A stretch of DNA of 64,000 bases from Martensiomyces pterosporus (Eukaryota > Kickxellomycota > Kickxellomycetes > Kickxellales > Kickxellaceae): NCBI GenBank assembly GCA_025201845.1, contig MU603952.1, positions 92,768 through 156,767 of the forward strand, written 5' to 3'. Numbering within the stretch: position 1 is the first letter of the stretch; every line of letters begins with the position of its first letter. This document shows positions 63,401-64,000 of the stretch, one piece after another. A program made the position numbers and the translations under genes. Below the pieces are notes generated by a model. The model was given only the letters and a program-made list of their open reading frames with translations, was not told the origin of the DNA and ran no database searches.

Positions 63401-64000
63401 TCTGTTCCCAAGCACACTAGGGCTCCTCGACCCACCAGCCTCACTCACAGCGGAACTGAGGCTAGGAATGTGGAGTCTTTTGCGGGCAGCAAACGGCGAC
63501 CCAGTGTTGTCTTCCTCATCGCCATCGTCACCGCTCTCCAACCCAGCGTCCTCTGCCAGCGACCGTGTAGGCGAAGTGGCACGCATGGCAGCAGCGATCG
63601 CAGCACGGGCCTTGCTCCTGCCCACAGATCCGCTGGCGCTGATGGTATTGCGGCTGATGAGCGTCTGCAGGTACTGGTCGCGCTTGTCCCTGGTCAGCGG
63701 AACGTCAGGGGACAAGCTTGGCTCGTCCATAAAGCTGAGCTCCTTCTCTGCGTCGTTCGTGTCCGTCTTTGCTGCGTTGTCGGTGAGACTGCCAGTCGAG
63801 ATCTTGGACGACGCTAGGCTGAACACAGGCTCCGAGATGAACCCAGAAGCGTCATCGCTGAGCATACCAGCAGTGACGCGCCCTTGGCGCCTGCCGATTC
63901 TACTGGGCTTTGCGGCCACATCTTCTCCTGACGACGGCTGCTGCTGCTCGTGATGAGATGGCACCTCTGGCTCGGTTTCGATGCTTTCACCAAGCTCCTG
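57407..64000 (-). CDS. BUD4: Bud4/anillin-like septin-ring protein (5' end beyond the window)
   Basis: At least 2,197 residues, open to the right edge, so the N-terminus is missing. The first two-thirds is disordered, with Ser/Pro/Gly-rich stretches and many SP/TP sites. The C-terminal third is an anillin-homology region, starting with SGYLYMKILSIEELEDKTDS and running through DPNVSVTMWMRFRS and GARLQLQLFFIPECPLFREE. A PH domain follows (FLSQRGGDTRFWRRRYFRLI, DDTREPRCFIDLND-like EDTREPRCFIDLND and YAETEEEKRVWVDMI). Such anillin-plus-PH proteins (yeast Bud4, fission yeast Mid2) bind septins and lipids and organise the septum and bud-site landmark. The tail is Gln/His-rich with a HQHQHQQ run. 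An in-frame GTG at 63964 is not a start. Confidence 0.9.
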   Translation of the reverse strand, partial: QELGESIETEPEVPSHHEQQQPSSGEDVAAKPSRIGRRQGRVTAGMLSDDASGFISEPVFSLASSKISTGSLTDNAAKTDTNDAEKELSFMDEPSLSPDVPLTRDKRDQYLQTLISRNTISASGSVGRSKARAAIAAAMRATSPTRSLAEDAGLESGDDGDEEDNTGSPFAARKRLHIPSLSSAVSEAGGSRSPSVLGNRDIERAQEHDVRPRSSASNHAREALAVSGASINGRIRANTLNSFGLSHQPAAPTTPQRKVSPSLANLKNRGLVSLSPARLVKGSGTEQSAAPPSPARQLNLKLNRTRAMSTPPGARPPPSLLPAGAGDSSSTITVAALSGANSARIGRVAALSQNFERQATAGPSLISIPARANTVYGFDDGSADKGSLGLLSAPVDSHRPDIRMPVTRSTSMSSSHSRNGQEQVPPHAGSNAGRGSDGTSDPPPPPPPPHDNSAPSGGAGASGSGNGDGQDGDEPSPRQGPSATGRRGSDASGSTSSSHNSSLSTSHGLAAYAASDSCTALYSSGGSGDRLGSSIFSSSDSKENGSKNLDAANHESHRPVPLSREEAQAERKRQFKELAARRKSGTLEKISNSGLVKTRKALFASSDPNISSPSSRPSIPSTQMQRTRAQFEQPDSGGLKGLAGVEYGGRFRNDPRRPMSLVVESSTSRFFRLLGEEHGHRVSADDEPLTSHSGDELNLDDLQKASSSALHPAGLITGVIAHNLATSLEANTSSLVGRDRGSSSSNIAPPVSGDVRSVESRSDERLEPVTEVLEDIVDVSRSGSGSSSYQSKGNSGSGDDSLNFLSSFEVSSTPDSNGPDSVPENTTVGLLAQYNMNQRKLDNQLKRMSVESGLSMVSSGQESQPVAAPFPPSTVSTTESDLDLGFRTVSDDELAEEEQYSPTASAADVQAPSGDEEDPLSEGFHTIMPMRPRVSPQAVFGLSTVMEEEEESRNPSVVTSNAQRQPEPMPGVVADSPVAEGAPSVQQSPGSPVAGQQIEMQERRQASSPPKGLRGGLAHTGALGYSDDMRASGNAGLAGDASPAQMPSDEALHPHSYWRDDARAASAGTPTSSIPVPFSSAGVPALSAAAAADDDAASHTFDPSVVFGYTSEENSTMASRSSFDRSDVFNSGRPSSSASRVMYMQPMDCEDAGGSTGDSEGRANLPRPSREQIAALSQASGSRTSPYKPRAQTSLSSVHREDGDGDKKDGADRKGKAPAHGAPEMQQITPTVRRTEPPVTTIEEIENDLSEEEEPIDMRLFLESQDFEGYVPIGFLIQQDRDERRERRRQEKDAAKKGIALPPPKATEMISPLLTMPNNYYEPLPPESLRWLEKEQERLLMTRTAEPRVTEHPELKRALESPSISSTRLQSEFDETMGEASSDGGSAGRGTIKPLSKRARQSDVASLFAVPDGPAFAGDVPESSAGVAEEAGAGSSDTRRKSFLDDLELPTSNVGSPEGGSANSSDASLGRDTMRAYGELDEAFFSPISQEFQTADPQRYADERKAALTPGGRQTARRKLVLRTRAKSFSERMMEEFEDLDVKVKRNVHGDVREHSAGRFSYGPQAGTVRPSMIPQYVSQLNGVPAGPFFKPPEASTKSGYLYMKILSIEELEDKTDSVYFVIRNGVDTLATTPVSVGGAASSLINQEFRILTDPNVSVTMWMRFRSDAIIYANGRGGSNYAGRRMADPGCMPPLFKKLIRRNTRSRNNKWNCARASDSVFDFSETQSPRLPGARRSGATKRASGAASDRPFSSEFPERVSSAYIGSAAGGYAADQSSGRHANNAYDPRSLNATQAPSSVFYEPGGDLLEELSSKKGLVQAKFKEETRGVAVVHVGEMIEEVFLRGLVDSWDVENVWESRKGARLQLQLFFIPECPLFREEELPKTLSECEMAMEICSFHNRTLTSGFLSQRGGDTRFWRRRYFRLIGGFLFAYHEDTREPRCFIDLNDATRIIDHQAERAKRVAAAAVGFGNPELLRSMRMRRRHTHKRNNSDHSSRDGASAGASRHFRPHVPGHEYASDSEPAESVDIADPILQRSSIRRTSVQKEQNAQRMRGESDVSRSTNDSGARQSSSSYTDSGIVSIHPEGGIDSGMQHSFSIEFGEGGFIEFYAETEEEKRVWVDMIKRVIGNIPKIPSWLIKLLHADVSERIEAGSMSSQSSLDSVDAQHQYQQPQQQYQHQHQHQQASPRHYAQAVC

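Noticed and set aside
62445..63953. 502-codon open frame on the plus strand opposite the Bud4-like gene
   Set aside because: Shadow of the Ser/Pro/Gly-rich disordered region; composition and lack of similarity argue against a real gene.
1..64000. tRNA, rRNA, CRISPR arrays and transposons
   Set aside because: I scanned both strands for TTCRA-type T-loops, direct repeats with spacers and transposase or integrase motifs and found none that hold up. A covariance-model scan would be the decisive test for tRNA genes.

Overview
The window is nuclear DNA of a fungus, most likely an early-diverging one; Kickxellomycotina (Coemansia/Linderina type) is my best guess. Fungus-specific genes support this: a KRE2/MNT1-type mannosyltransferase, a tunnel-type (Cet1) mRNA capping triphosphatase, an End3 homologue, a Bud4-type anillin and a fungal allantoicase. 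Genes are packed on both strands. Introns are few, short and GT-AG, and many sit right after the start codon. Intergenic regions are short and pyrimidine-rich. There are no operons, tRNA or rRNA genes, CRISPR arrays or intact transposons that I could find. The Kickxellomycotina placement is an inference from gene style and not from a search.

Layout. 1-9 kb: a possible gene cut by the left edge, ALG6 (N-glycan precursor), a Cic1/Utp30-type ribosomal L1-domain protein, LSM4, two small proteins, dynactin p27, FIS1, a WBP2/GRAM-like protein and PET100. 9.9-15.6 kb: an orphan seven-helix receptor-like protein, a divergent cation diffusion facilitator, a HAD phosphatase and an RNF126-like RING ligase. 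16.5-24.7 kb: the APC/C activator Cdh1, an OTUD3-like deubiquitinase, a carboxypeptidase Q-like M28 peptidase and casein kinase 2 beta. 26.6-35.7 kb: Kre2/Mnt1 mannosyltransferase, End3, a run of N, S-adenosylhomocysteine hydrolase, Cet1, a Ufe1/syntaxin-18 SNARE and a small secreted protein.

35.7-40.8 kb is a gene-poor stretch of 5 kb whose only credible coding signal is a 26-codon ORF behind a TATA box. 40.8-50.9 kb: a TPP1/Tpz1-like OB-fold protein (candidate telomere shelterin subunit) divergent from the Fe-S factor IBA57, an INO80-type HMG protein (Nhp10-like), an acyl-CoA synthetase homologue with altered active-site motifs, and a probable frameshifted relic. 50.9-64 kb: AP-3 beta, allantoicase, and a very long Bud4/anillin-like septin-ring protein that runs off the right edge.

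The genes do not form one pathway. Loose themes are ubiquitin-dependent cell-cycle control (Cdh1, RING ligase, OTU protease), secretory traffic and glycosylation (ALG6, Kre2, Ufe1, AP-3, CDF) and mitochondria (Fis1, Pet100, IBA57). The observations most worth following are the candidate shelterin protein, the altered acyl-CoA synthetase, the metal-site-less CDF and the habit of placing the first intron at or within a few bases of the ATG.
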